DNA of 64,000 nt, from NCBI GenBank assembly GCA_944470555.2, contig OX104127.1:93148708-93212707 (forward strand), in the 5' to 3' direction. Shown here one piece after another: positions 23,777-36,009 of the stretch. The DNA is from Heterobilharzia americana. Taxonomy: Eukaryota > Platyhelminthes > Trematoda > Strigeidida > Schistosomatidae. The stretch's first letter is position 1; every line of letters begins with the position of its first letter. A program made the translations under genes and the position numbers. The notes under the pieces were generated by a model. That model was not told the origin of the DNA, did no database searches, and saw only the letters and a list, made by a program, of their open reading frames with translations.

Positions 23777-25387
23777 AAATGAATGAATAAATAAATGTTT
23801 TATTCTCGCGTTAAAAAAAGATTTTAACATGAGAGAAGCCAGTTTACAGGCTTCATCAAGTTGATACGTCTCAAAATATCTACAAGACTTGAGCCTTGAG
23901 TGGTACTGATGGAATGTCATTAAACTCAATTAAAAACTGCCGAAGGTCCTGCTAGTTATGAAATGAACAAGGAAATATTACTTTACGGCGTACAAAGAGT
24001 GCTAAAGTCTAGATAATGGTAAATATTGTCTTCATTTAACAGGTTTAACGTGAGGGATACCAGTTGACAAGCACCGTCAAATTCATAACCTTTGAAAGTA
24101 TTTAGTATTAAATAATTTGCATCTCAAGTCACTAGTGTGCATAATATTGTTAAAATTTACTGAAATTCATGAGACGGATATGGATTTCCATCTCCCATCA
24201 CATAGATAGGTTCCATTAGCAATATCGAAAGCGCGCAGTGTTCAAAGTTTGCGTTGTAACCAACCGACGTTGTTAGTCCATTCGCATAGTTTGCTGATTA
24301 GTAGTATAACAATTTATTACTTAGAATGATCTTCAGTTTCTAGTTTGCTAACAACAAAGGACCCATTTATACAATCTGGAGTATCAATAAAGTATCCACA
24401 GTTATATAACCAACGTGTATGGCTATATCAATGCATATCCAGGACACCTTGTTACGTTTAAAGGTAATATAGATTAATTCTGCTGCGAATACTTGTTGTA
24501 TTGGGTAAAAATAGATGTTGAAACAGTCAACAGTCCATAGACTTCGGGTATCTTTTGTTTTAGCATAGGCAGCATCATTCGAGAAGTGTATTTGGTGCGT
24601 AGTAAGTTCCATATGAAAAGGTCTCTTGGTACAGAGTACTAGAAAATGTTTAGTGTGGAGCCACTGCAGGTAAGTGACGTCCTGAGCCAATATGTAAATT
24701 GGTTTCTGGTTTAATCATCTGTTCAGAATGTCTCTGCTACTAATACTGTTGGGAATGGTCAGACGGTTCGTCGCAAGAAAAATCATGACCAGTAGGTGAG
24801 TTAATCTTGAAGATGGTCCAGAATTTGCGAAAAAGTGGGAGCAGTCCAATAATTATTGGCGTCAATGAGCAGGTGTTGGTCCCATAAAGTAATCACGTTC
24901 AGACTGAATTTGAACATCAAATGTCGACTTGCAGCTGTTTCTGCAAATGGGGAAAGAAAGGAGAGGCACGAGCAGATATGGAAATAGAGATTACTACGCT
25001 ATCAAATTTGGAGAAGAGGGGTCCTTATTCTTTTTTGATTTATTCGGACTTTATGTACATTTTCATGTATATTTGTGAAGTCAACTACATAGTCCTTCCA
25101 TTATAGGGTTATTAAGTCGTTTTTTGGGAGGGGGGTGTACCGTAGTGGCTTTCAGAAATAAACAGTATTCTTTAAGTTCATTATACGGAGAGGAGCTAGT
25201 ATTCATACCCTTGTATGCAATCGTAAGGCCATCTGCATTGAAGGAACTTCAGGGCTTTAATAAAACCGATTCTTACATTTAGAGATCTGAGTACGTTCAT
25301 AGTGGACGCAATGGCTTGACCATTGTTATGTGCCGATTGCTCCATTATGCTTCGTATTTGTGGATATAATATGAATGTCAAGAAATT

Positions 25388-26599
25388 TTAGATATCCGTG
25401 AAAAGAAAAAAGTCGTTGAGTAGACGTCGAAACTGAAATGCAGACATGCAAGAGCGAATAAAATGTGGAAGCTTATTCCATAACTTGCTGTACTGTAACA
25501 TAAAGGATCGTGACCTAAGTTTAAGGCGGTGCTTTTTTACAGGTACAGTGCATTCACGATTGCGTAGACTATATAAGGACATAGGCTTAAAAGTAGGAGC
25601 ACAACAGGCGTGAGTAATGCCATGCAAAAGGCGGAAAAATAGGCTAAGGTTGAGCTTAAGGCGTCTTAGCCAAAGTGGGTCAATTTTTAATTTCTTACAC
25701 CTTCCCTCATAATCAAGTTCTTCGTGACGGCCCAGTACATAGCGGGTAAACTTTCTTTGAACATTCTCAATTAGTATCCTATCCGAAGCATACATATTGC
25801 TGAAGATGATTGTGCCATATTCAAGTACTGGGCGGATCATTACCTTGAATAAAAGCAGTCTGGCCTCAGTGGTATGTACGTGTTTAAGCAAAAGGCCAAC
25901 TGAGCGCCTACACTTGGAGGCAAGTGACTGGGCATATTCCGTAAACGTTAAGTTCCGAGAATACCTAATACCTAAATCACATACTGAGTTATAAGATTGC
26001 AGCACAGAATCGCCAAGGTGTAAACTGACGTTTGGATAAGAGTTATTGAAACAGAGAATTCCGCATTTACTAGAGTTAAGTGGAAGTTGCCATGTTTCAC
26101 TCCAAGCAAACAAATTCGTCAGGTCTTCCTGGATTCTATTAAAACCCTCACTTAGCGATGAGTGGGGAAAGCTATACACGATTTTTAAGTCGTCAGCAAA
26201 CAGGTAGGGTTTACCATATTTTATCACGTTGGAAATATCATTTATGTAAAGGAGGAAGAGTAAGGGCCCCAACACACTACCTTGAATGACGCCACTCAGA
26301 ATAGGCTGTGGGGAGGAATAGGTTTGACTGAACTTTACTATTTGAGTACGCTGCCTAAGGAATGAGCTTATCCACGATAATAGAGGGTCACTAATTCCAA
26401 ATGATTGAAGCTTAAGAATTAACCGATTATGAGGCACTTTATCAAATGCTTTTTTGAAGTCAAAAAATAGAGCAGTTACGAAAAGACCTTCATCTCGTCT
26501 GCAGGTGACCTCCTCAAAATAATCCAGTAAGCAAGTACTACATGAACGACCTTTTAAGAAACCATGCTGCATAGGGGAAAGAAGCTGATGCGCAGCCAC
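25388..26599 (-). pseudogene. Minus-strand CR1-like reverse transcriptase, C-terminal 403 codons
   Basis: This long open frame carries QHGFLKGRSCSTCLLDYF, ALFFDFKKAFDKVPHNRL, SGVIQGSVLGPLLFLLYIND and PYLFADDLKIVY (intact FADD active site). They are followed by thumb sequence (CDLGIRYSRNLTF, PVLEYGTIIFSN) and a C-terminal tail ending FRRLLNDFFLFTDI. It lacks the N-terminal fingers in frame; those lie in 26554-27102, one frameshift away. Confidence 0.9.
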
Positions 26600-27102
26600 G
26601 TATCATTGATTTCTTGCACAACCACCTTCTCCATGATACGAGAGACTACAGATGTAATATTTATGGGACGATAATTCTGAATTTCTGACGTCGGCCCAGA
26701 TTTATACGTGGGAGATATGTAAGACAGCTTCCAGCGGTCAGGGTAGCATGCCTCAGTAAGGGATATTGAGAATAGCTTCATGAGGATCAGTGGTATATCT
26801 TCACCACCCCTCTTAAGGAGAACAGACGGGATCCCATCGGGTCCGGCAGAATATGAGTCCTTTAGTGAAGCAACTGCATCATCTATCTTTCTCTGTGTAA
26901 AGGAAACATTACTTAGTGAGTGGTGTGGTGGAATGGGCATTTGTGTGTTTAGTACACTATCTTCGTGCGTGAAGCAGCTTGCATAATGTTTACTAAACAG
27001 CTGACAGATCTTGCTTGGGTCATCATAAAGAATGTCCCCATCGATGATCAGACTACTGGGAATAACTCTAGATAAGTTTGCACGGGATTTTAGAATTCTC
27101 AC
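26554..27102 (-). pseudogene. Minus-strand CR1-like RT, N-terminal part
   Basis: It encodes FTQRKIDDAVASLKDSYSAG then PDGIPSVLLKRGG, WKLSYISPTYKSG and NYRPINITSVVSRIMEKVV, the RT-0 and fingers motifs. A frameshift near 26590 joins it to the frame at 25388-26599. Confidence 0.88.
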
Positions 27103-27197
27103 TAATGATTGAGCATTGCCTGTTTGTGTGTTGCAGCTAGTTTCTTGCTTGATTGCTTTCAGTAACTTATTTGATTTGAAGTTCTCATGAGCAATTT

Positions 27198-28301
27198 TTA
27201 ATGAGATGAAAAGTCATTAGATCGATAGAAATTTCTGGCATGTCTGCGCGTGCTGATATGCACATTTCGAGGGATGAAATTCACTTTCGGCTTTCTAATT
27301 AATGCTGACACCTCTGGAGCAACATGGTCGTGAATTACATTCGTGGAACTGTGGAATATGTCACTTAGTTCATGGGTTGAGCTACTGGTGAAATAAGAAC
27401 CCCAGTCCAAGCATCGCAATATGTATCTCTTCCCAGATGGTATTTTTATATCTTCTAACTGTGGTTGTTTTTGACCTGAGAGTTAACATACCTCTGGGGG
27501 ATAGTTGAAAGTCACTGCCCGGGAATCCTGGACCAACTTGTAGAGTGAAGGCCATAACTCATTCTTGAAAACTAGGTCAAGTATGCTATTATATCTAGTT
27601 GGTTGCATTACATGTTGGCGCCATCCTCCAGAATCCAACACATTAATAAAATTATCAAACCGCCTAGGAGAAGTAAGTGTCTGCCACTTGATGTCAGGCA
27701 TATTAAAGTCACCGCATGTAAGTTTGATGGAGTAGGGCTGTGTTGTTATATGGGTGACCACTTCTGCAAGCCTGTCGTCATAATCTACAGTAGAGCGAGG
27801 GGGATGGTAGGTACACCCTGAGAAGATGGCTATAGCATCTGTAAACTCCACCACGACCCACGCTGAGTCACTGAGCGAATTGAGTTCTGAAATAGTACAA
27901 TTTGCCGCAGCAACGTCGGACCTGATATAGATGATGCAACCACCTCCCCTACCATTATGTCTATCTCCCCTAAACAGAGTATAATTGCCGACAGGGACAT
28001 CACTGTCAGGAGTGTCTGGAGTACACCAAGCTTCAGTGATAAATATTAGGCAGGGGTTAAACATAATCGACAACATAGTGATCTCACTTATTTTGTTGCG
28101 TATGGAACGAGCGTTAATCAGACAGAAGGTTAAAGAATTGGACGAGCAGTAGCACCTAAACCTGTTTTCGGAAGGCATTTTCTCGCAGGTTAGTTGGAAC
28201 TGTAGTGGTGAGGAAAACGGGGTAGAATTTAATTTCGGAGACATAATAGGGGAATAAGATACTGCTGGGTTACTAATAATATCCTTTTTTGTGTTGGGCA
28301 T
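27198..28301 (-). pseudogene. Minus-strand CR1-like endonuclease and linker
   Basis: Endonuclease motifs are CLINARSIRNKISEI, LIFITEAWCTPDTPDSDV, GRGGGCIIYIRSDV, FSGCTYHPPRSTVDY and LTCGDFNMPDIKW. A single in-frame TAA at 27483-27485 interrupts the frame, which then continues in the same register to 27198. A frameshift follows before the RT frame at 27102. With one stop and two frameshifts, this copy is far less decayed than its host element. Confidence 0.87.
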
Positions 28302-28669
28302 TGACCCACTTTATATGAGCCAGGAGAATGACAGGTTGGCGTAACATCTTCCCCGCCACTATAGCGGTTGTGAGTTAGGATTGAGAGTAGCTGACTCGAC
28401 GGCGTCATCATCTGAACAGCAAAAGGCGCTAATAATTTTTGAAGTCCACGAAAATTTGGGTTTTCAGAATGAGCCCTGGGTATGGGTGTCTGCGGAAATG
28501 AGTGGTTTCACTTCTGTATGGGAAGGGGTGGGGTGCGTTATGTTGGGGAGCCAGTATCAGAGGCTGCGTCCGAACAGCAGGCCTCTAATTAGGAGGTGAT
28601 ATCGTTGCACTGAGGCGAGCATACATTGGATTTGAATGTTGTGTAGATGGGTGTGAAGAGAAAAACCTA

Positions 28670-29119
28670 TCATTTTCCTACAGCCCTTGTCTTCACGACT
28701 ATGGGGGCATTTGCGTTTCGAACATTCTTAAGCATGTTCCCTTTATTTTTACCACCTTGGTGTATGAATCCTACCTTTCTGTTGGTTAGTGAGGGTGCCA
28801 TAGTACTTGGTCTCATATCGGTGGACGTCGTGAATGTGTCTGCGTAGGGAAACGGGGTCACTCTTCGAATGGCGTTATAACCATCAGGTTTAACAGTCTG
28901 AATATAGTTACTTCGGGGCTGGCTAAAACGTTTCTGTGCCACTGACTTTGGCGGTATACTCGAACTAAGACTTTTAGGTTCAGATTTTCGAGACATGGCA
29001 CTTTGCGACCATGAATTGTCGTGCATTGTCAGTAATATCCGCAGTGTCAACTGTAGGGTACGACCAGGTTTCGACAATGATAACATATATTTCATACAAC
29101 AAAGATTACATGAATACAA
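28670..29119 (-). pseudogene. Possible ORF1 remnant of the minus-strand CR1-like element
   Basis: A 149-codon frame lies upstream of the endonuclease and is rich in Ser, Lys and Arg (SRKSEPKSLSSSIPPKSVAQ). No zinc knuckle or other motif was recognised. The assignment comes from position only. Confidence 0.4.
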
Positions 29120-29227
29120 ACCAGTTTACAGGTTTGATCATTTTGGTAATGAGAAATGACTATTATGTACAATGTTAAGCTATACATTAGATACTGTTAT
29201 TTATGGCACATAAGAGGTGTGTTGAAG

Positions 29228-31620
29228 CAGGCTCACTTTAATAGCTGGTGACTTCAACGCCCCAACCCTCAGACTGGTGCAGGCACACCTCAAGTCGGAA
29301 GTCTGACTGTAACCTATTAAACGCCATCCAATGGCTGGGCTGCAGGAGGAAATCAGCGACAACACCTGCTGGGGGTCAGATGGTAAACCGCCTAAAATGG
29401 ATCGCCTACTGACCGGTGATCCCCTTCCGGTTGAAAACGTCCAGGTACCAACTCCTCTTGAAAGTGGCGATCACGGTATGGTAATGTTCGACCCGGAAAT
29501 CAGTGAAAAATTATCATGGGAGGGAACTTGCCATCACCTATGTTACAACAAGGCAAATTACAAAGGTATGAACAAAAGCCTATCAGCGCTCCATGGCCAG
29601 TGGATTGGTGTTCCTTATCGATCGACCAGCACTGGGAACTGGTTAAAGATATAGTCAGGGTAACCATCTCGCAAAACGTCCTTTTGGCAGTAACAACAAC
29701 AAGAAAGCGAACCTCATGGCTAAAAAGGGGCACTGAGCACCTTCTAAAAGCCAAGAGAAGGGCACGGCACACACGGAGGCTCTCCAGAAAACAGGACTAC
29801 CATGACGCGTACATGACTCTACGGAATCGAAGCAACATAAGGGTGCGGGGAGACAGGAGGTCGTTCCAGTTCAACCTCGCCAAAAGGCTTGAGGTAAACC
29901 CTAAAAACCTTTACCAGTTCATGGCAAAAAGAAAATCGACAAGCCAATGAGCATGCGTCATAAAACGTCTGATCGGAGAAAACCTCTTTGGACAGGAGAT
30001 TGCTGAAACGCTGGGCATCACATCTGACGTACAACTAAACATTCCATCAAAAAAGTGTGCACGCCAACAGCTCTCAAAGCTACCCGATGCTGCGGAGTCA
30101 CAAGAAATGTGGATAACTCGCACTGTTGATCTCTACAAGCTATCAAAGCTAAGCGTGGGAAAACCCCCAGGATGCAACGACATCCGCCCATGTGTGTTGA
30201 AGGAATGTGCAAGTATCTTAAGTGGCCCACTTTGTAATCTCTTCCAATGCTCCTTGGATGAACAAAAGCTCCCACGAGAGTGGAAACGGGCTACCCTTTC
30301 TCCCATCTTCAAAGGAGGAGACAGGCGGAATCCCAACTGTAATAGACCCAAAGCACTTCTACCAGTAATATCAAAAGTTATGGAAAGTGTGATGGACGAC
30401 CATATCAGTGAATATCTGGACAAGAAACGGGCGCTCAGTGATGCTCCACATGGCTCCCAGAAGGGTAGGTCCTGTGCCTCAAACCTCCTGACGGCCCATG
30501 ATCACTGGACAGCATGCTGGGATCTCAAAGTCCCGGTTCACGCAATTTTTCTGGACTTCACTGAATCCTTTGACACTGTCTCACACGCGATCCTAATACA
30601 TGGGATAGCTGGGCTAGGTATTCGCAGCCAGGTGCTATCGTGGGAGTTCTGCCCGAAAGTCAACGGGGTTTACTCAACTTGGAGAATATCCACATCCGGT
30701 GTCTCACAAGGGGCAATCTTCGGTCCATTGTTGTTCCTACTATTCGTAAATGACCTGCAGCAACATATCAGCTCCCTGATTCCCCTACACGCTGATGATG
30801 TCAAGTTGTAGAGGGCAATAATTTGCGACGCGGAATCCAAAGCATTACGGAACGACCTCAAAACACTTGAGGAGTGGGGAACTGATAACAAACCGGCTTT
30901 TAACCTGGAAAAGTGCTGGTCCATGTTTTTCCGCACTCCTGACCCCCAGAAAGTATCCCACTATCTCTGTGGTTCACAGCTATCCCATACCACAGTAGAA
31001 AAAGACCTGGGTTTTAACGGTGACGGAGAAACTGGACGCCAGTTCCAATTACCCAGGTGATGCCTCAAAAGCATATGGTGTACTACACTTTGTGCGTAGA
31101 CAGCCAGGTGCCTTCACCCCAGGGCTCTTTCTGAAGTTCTACGAAACTTACATACGGCCCCATCCAGAGGTACATAACGTCGTTGCTCCGCCACAGCTGA
31201 AAAGAGGCACGAACCTACCAGAGAAAGTTCAGAGGCGAGCCACAAAAGTTGTTGGAATGCGAAGAAAACCATATGAGGACAGACCGAAAGACCTAAGCCT
31301 ATACTCTCTGAGCCACCGAAGGTTACGAGGTGACCTAATAATGGCTTACAAAATACTGAGTAACCACAGTCACCCGAACAGAGGAGTTCTACGGAGTGGC
31401 CACTAAGGGGATCCTCGAGGAAGCCTTAAGAGAGTAGCCCATCAAAGGTCAAACCGCATGTGCGTTCACAGTTCTTCTCCCTTGGGGCCTGTGGGTACTG
31501 GAACGCACTACCAACAGAGGTGGTCTCCGCCCCAACTGTTGAAAGATTCATGAAGAAGCTAGACAGTCATGCAGAGACTCACGGTCTACCCGCATATAGT
31601 TGGAACACGAAGTGATGTCT
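29228..31620 (+). pseudogene. Plus-strand CR1-like endonuclease end, RT and C-terminal region
   Basis: The reading resumes at LTLIAGDFNAPTLRL. RT motifs are KLSVGKPPGCNDIRPCVLKE, WKRATLSPIFKGGDRRNPN, GSQKGRSCASNLLTAHD, HAIFLDFTESFDTVSHAI and SGVSQGAIFGPLLFLLFVND, then LHADDVKL at about 30786, followed at once by a stop. The active-site motif is HADD instead of the usual FADD or YADD. C-terminal sequence (FYETYIRPHPEV, VQRRATKVVG, RRLRGDLIMAYKIL) follows in other frames to about 31600. Confidence 0.85.
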
Positions 31621-33616
31621 AGCCACCTCAACCAGTATTATCTCGATTGTAACCATTCAAGCCCTTTTCACCCCTTCCGCTTGCCACGAGTAAGCCTCAC
31701 TCACCTAAGTTCTTCAGACCTTTGAACCTCTACTAACTTTACTTGGGCGTAAGTAGATTACCCCATTAGTTCACTTTTCTTCACCTCTTTTACCTACACA
31801 AACACTTTCTGGGTTTTCTCTTCACCATCCTTAACCCGCTCTAGCGACCAGTCTGAACAATGGTCCGGCAACTCGACATACGAAGAAGCCAGCTGCACCA
31901 CAGTCCAAGGCAAACAAACCAACACCTCCTGTTCTGTAAATCAGAGCTACAGCAGACAAGTGGCTGAATCTACTGCATAGGAATCCGCTAGAGATCTGGG
32001 GCAGTTCCACAAGACCAAGAAGTGAGCAAGAAGAAATCAACTGGTTTACACAAGCTCGTTAAAAAAATATTGGATATTGTTGTTTGCTGTAGAGCGTCTT
32101 GTACGAATTCAAGGTCACTCCTGCTTGCGAAATCTTTTAATTTACAGTTGTCCTTTCGTTGTGTAATTCAGTCTTTTGTCGGTTTTCCTTTCCAACTTCC
32201 TACACGCATTCCTTGTACTTTTGATGAAACCAAAATTTAGTGATAGGGAACCCTGAAACCAACTATTCAGGCTGGAGATTATTTGTTCAAGCTAGCTTGA
32301 ATGAAGAGCTCTTCATTACGTCCTCCTAGCATGATTTTGACACTGAATAAACTTTTAGACAACTGTGTCACAATTTACATTGGATGCTGTACGTTAAATT
32401 TGGTGCAGTTGGTGATGTGTTTGAAAGAAGTTAAGGGATTTGTTTCAAAACTTTAATTTAACCTAGAAAGATGACTTAAACAGAACCGGTTAGGTTATAA
32501 CTTCACTAATGTATGTATAAACCCTTATCCCCTGGAAAACCGTAGATTCTTCGTGTATACAACCGAAATATGAAGGAAGAACATTTTCTGTGTATAAAGT
32601 ATGTCAGAAAAATTTGTCCTAACATTTGTGCGAAATTGTGTTTTATTGGGTACCCCAAAAATACACAGATGCTTAGAAATCATGTATGCCTCTATCTGAA
32701 ATGGTTTACGTACATTAATAGGTTTTTCACGAAAGCACTTCATTGATCGGACAACTGAAGTGCATACAAGCAGCTGTAAAAATATGTGGAGTCACTTTAG
32801 AAAGTTCTTGAGACCTGTAACAGCATCAAAAATAGAAATTTCCCAAATATTAGTCAGATGACGTTTTATGGGTTCAATTATATTGCAGACTGTGGTTCGC
32901 TTTCAGAGATGCTAAACCTATTGTAAATCTAGATATCCTTATTTCTCAAGTAAAATAGTTTTATAAATAGTAAATACAGTACCGTTTCCATGAGTAATTA
33001 TGTCATCCCTTATATTCTTGGTTCAGGTTATTCAGTACATTCTTAAACGTGGTCGGCCATGTTTTAATTAGGTTCTGCTGTATTTTCTAGTTTTTTCGCT
33101 CTTGTGTCGTATAATTTCGATAGCTGTCAGTTGAGCTGTAGCTGTTAAAAATAGTTGGTGAAGTTGCTTTTAGTGATTTCCTGTTAATTTATGAATGTGT
33201 CTACCACAGAAGCAGCTATCACCAGCTCTGTTGGTTCCAGTGGTAACCACCCTGTATGTTCAAAGGACCGTGGTTTTTAGGCCTTCTAGGGACGATCACC
33301 TAAATAATCCTCCGCAGAAGTACAAAGATCATGTGGGTTGACAACCAATCTGTTATTAAGGATACAATCCTTTGATATAAAATCATCCGTTTTATTACTA
33401 TATGGTGAGGCTAAAAGACTGGAACTTCCTCACTGCCTTTTATAAAAAAGGTGTGGAAGTGTTGTCCCTAGCTTGCTACCCACTCTTTATACCTGTTATA
33501 GTGTGTGTAACTTGAGCACAATATTTTAGCTAAGTACCTAGATGAGCACCACTATTTTCTGCAGAACTCACTAAATAAAAACACATTTTAAAGTTTCAGC
33601 TTCCGTCAGTAACCAG
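31621..33616. other. No recognised gene (2.0 kb)
   Basis: The first 400 bp may be the 3' end of the CR1-like element, though no tail repeat was identified. The remainder is AT-rich with no coding motif recognised. Confidence 0.4.
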
Positions 33617-35676
33617 CCCGTTTGGCTGACTGATGTAACTCCCCAAATAAGTGAAGTGGTTGACACATTCCATCACACCACTCCCTATCACTAAACTGGT
33701 TGTTATTACAGACTAGTCCTGGAAATCGTCTTACATTTGACAGGTGCGAAACGTATGCTAAATATACTCAGATTTCCTCTCAAGGCGTTCAGAAGTCTCG
33801 GAATCTTGTCAACATCCTCACGAAGCATGAAAATATCGTATGCAAACTCCGAGCCGACCAGTTAGCCTCAAACGAGTAGATCGATCCCTGTGAAGTCGAA
33901 TTTACTTAAGGTTATGTCCATTGGAACGTGAGTTCAAGTAGAGAGCTTGGATAAGCACTGCCCTCACAGTCGGACGCTTCCACAACACCTCATAGTTGAA
34001 AGAGTCGAATGCCGCGATGAGATCAGGAAGTATGGGAAATTGTCGACCGTTTGCTTACAAGCGTGCCTGTGTCCCAGAACCTGTCGGTAGTTGAAAATCT
34101 GATCGTTGCATCCTCGTTCAGGTCTGAAAGCTGCCTGGTTTCTCGAGTTTAGTGTTCTTGATCTCCAGTTAGCCGTCCGATAACTATGGACCCTAGGATG
34201 TCGGACACAATATTAGTCAAACTAATTCCTCTGTGTTTGTTGCGCGAAGAGTTCTCTCCTTCCTCATAGACCGGAACGATCAGAGGAGTAGACCAGTGTG
34301 ACGGGACTACCTTTGATTTCCATACACTACCTCGTACGTTCGTCACTTTAATTTGCTACTTCCCACCTCCATCCTTGAGAACGTCGGGTGGCAAACTGTC
34401 AGGCGCTGGTGCTTTGCATCTTTTCAGGTTTGAAGCAGTTGTCTCAATTCCCAGGAGGGTTGGTGGACCAACATCTATGTTCGACTCAGGTTCGTATTGG
34501 ATGTTTGGCAACTGAAGTGTTACTGGTGACCAGTTGATTAACGCTTCAGAGTGTTCTGCCCAACGTTCTAGTCGTCTGTCCTGGGGGGTTATCAGCGTCC
34601 CGTTATTTTTGTGGTGATGGTTTCACTCACCATCGTTTTCTTCTTCCCGGTATCTTCAGTAAGCTTAAATAGTAGCGGGACTTCACCCAACGCTAATACC
34701 CTCATTTCTCTCGCTCTCATCACCTGAGACTGCTGGTGATCAACGTGAAGACTCATGGTCAATTCACGTTTAAGTTGCTTTTGCTTTTCACTGTGGTCTG
34801 AGCCAACCACCTGGAATCAGTCTTCTCACACCAATGAATTGGAATAACGTTGTGGAAATCTAATTAGGTTTGGTAACCTCCGTGGGTAGGTTACCAGCTG
34901 TGTTTACTGCTGATTTTACAGTGGATTTAATATGACGCTAGGTTTCGTCAGGATGAGTATTATTGTCATACTTAAATGAATGGTTCGCTAACTCCTCCTT
35001 AAACACGTACTTGGCGTTCTCATCTTCGTAATCGACCATAGACAGGCTGTATAATGGCCTTTTTCGTGCGACTAGTAAGGCGCAGATATAGTCGAGCTTG
35101 TACTAGAGCATGATCGAAGTCCGAACTGGTGCTCCAGAGAGAGTGGTAGTCTTCCAACTATGGCTAATAGCAATGTGATCTATCTGTGTTCATCGTTGGT
35201 TTTGTGTTGGTGGACGCCATACGAGACAGTATCTGTCCTTATGCGTAGAGTTAGTACTGGGCAGGAACAAGTGATTGTGGGAACAAAATTGCAAGGAACG
35301 ATCACTGTTGTTGGTTCATTGGCATGGAATACGGTAAGTAACCCCAGTATACCTTTGTGATTGGCTCAACTTCCCTACTTGAGGGTTGAAGCTGCCTGTT
35401 GCTATGACTATATCTGTACGTTATGCTTTGTGCAGTGAAGTTGACAGTTTTTCACAGAATTTGCATCATTGCATCATTGGGACTGCAGTCTTTAGGTGTA
35501 TAGTCGGAGATTGCGAACAGACATGGGTTGGTCTCATGATCCTTTCTGCTTCTCATAGATGCATTTATTGGAAGAGCACATGGACAAGTGTTGACTGGTA
35601 TCCGGTGGAGAAGCTCATTTTCTGTCTTACATCTCAATGGTATGCCTACACCAGCTAGTCCATAAGAGCTAGCCAT
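33617..35676 (-). mobile_element. Second RTE-like family (B), direct-repeat copy D1
   Basis: On the minus strand it reads RT-type sequence: [20 protein letters not shown] (about 34420), [20 protein letters not shown] and [20 protein letters not shown] (about 34160-34320), then FRPERGC-like sequence near 34110, all in broken frames. The whole 2060-bp block recurs in the same orientation at 49362-51421, with two substitutions noticed. It lies just upstream of ADSL exon 1. Confidence 0.8.
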
Positions 35677-35986
35677 ATGGCTCATATTTTTTGTCTAACT
35701 GCTACTACGCGACGCCTGCCGCAGCCTGGGTAAAACGTAACTATTACATAAGTTAGCATCCTTAAAAGTACGTGTTACAGCTTTTTGTTTTCTGAGAAAG
35801 CATCAGAAACTCGCTATTTTTTTATTGTCCTTCCACTTAGTTCACTGGGTTTTCTATACTAGGCTTGTTTGCCTGAATATCTCTGCCTTACTTGAACCTG
35901 CTAATTACTCTGAATATTATGCTTTCAAACTGTTAACATTTGATGGTTTCTTCACTCCGTAGAGTCTGCATTACTGTGATACAGAA
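35677..35986 (+). promoter_or_regulatory. Immediate upstream region of ADSL
   Basis: This is 310 bp between the duplicated RTE-like block and the ADSL start codon. It must hold the 5'UTR, and perhaps the core promoter or a spliced-leader acceptor (AG at 35983-35984). No TATA box or other element can be assigned with confidence. Confidence 0.35.
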
Positions 35987-36009
35987 ATGGATGAATTCGA
36001 GGAGTACAA
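35987..36009 (+). CDS. ADSL: ADSL exon 1 (from ATG)
   Basis: This exon encodes MDEFEEYK with the last codon split. An AG at 35983-35984 lies only two bases before the ATG, so it could be a 5'UTR cis-splice or spliced-leader trans-splice acceptor (inference). The donor is gtacgt at 36010. No other in-frame ATG was seen nearby. Confidence 0.85.

Larger units (their letters stand above)
23777..29227 (-). mobile_element. Nested block with a minus-strand CR1-like element
   Basis: This block separates the two parts of the plus-strand CR1-like element. It contains a minus-strand CR1-like element (about 29119 to 25388). Its left end (23777-23940) encodes ACKLASLMLKSFFNAR and the tail repeat aaataaatg-type units; a second similar 3'-end motif lies near 24040-24090, and another near 29100-29150. 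So more than one CR1 tail is present, and the 24100-25380 stretch has no recognised content. Exact borders are unresolved. Confidence 0.7.
21800..31620 (+). mobile_element. CR1-like non-LTR retrotransposon (plus strand), interrupted
   Basis: Its two parts are 21800-23776 (ORF1 remnant and start of the endonuclease) and 29228-31620 (rest of the endonuclease, RT and C-terminal region). The endonuclease reading stops in RSPNSDLGHDQKLLQ at 23776, and the GDFNAP motif follows at 29245. Between them lies a 5.45-kb block of minus-strand CR1-like sequence. Many stops and frame changes make it non-functional. The family name was not determined. Confidence 0.82.
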
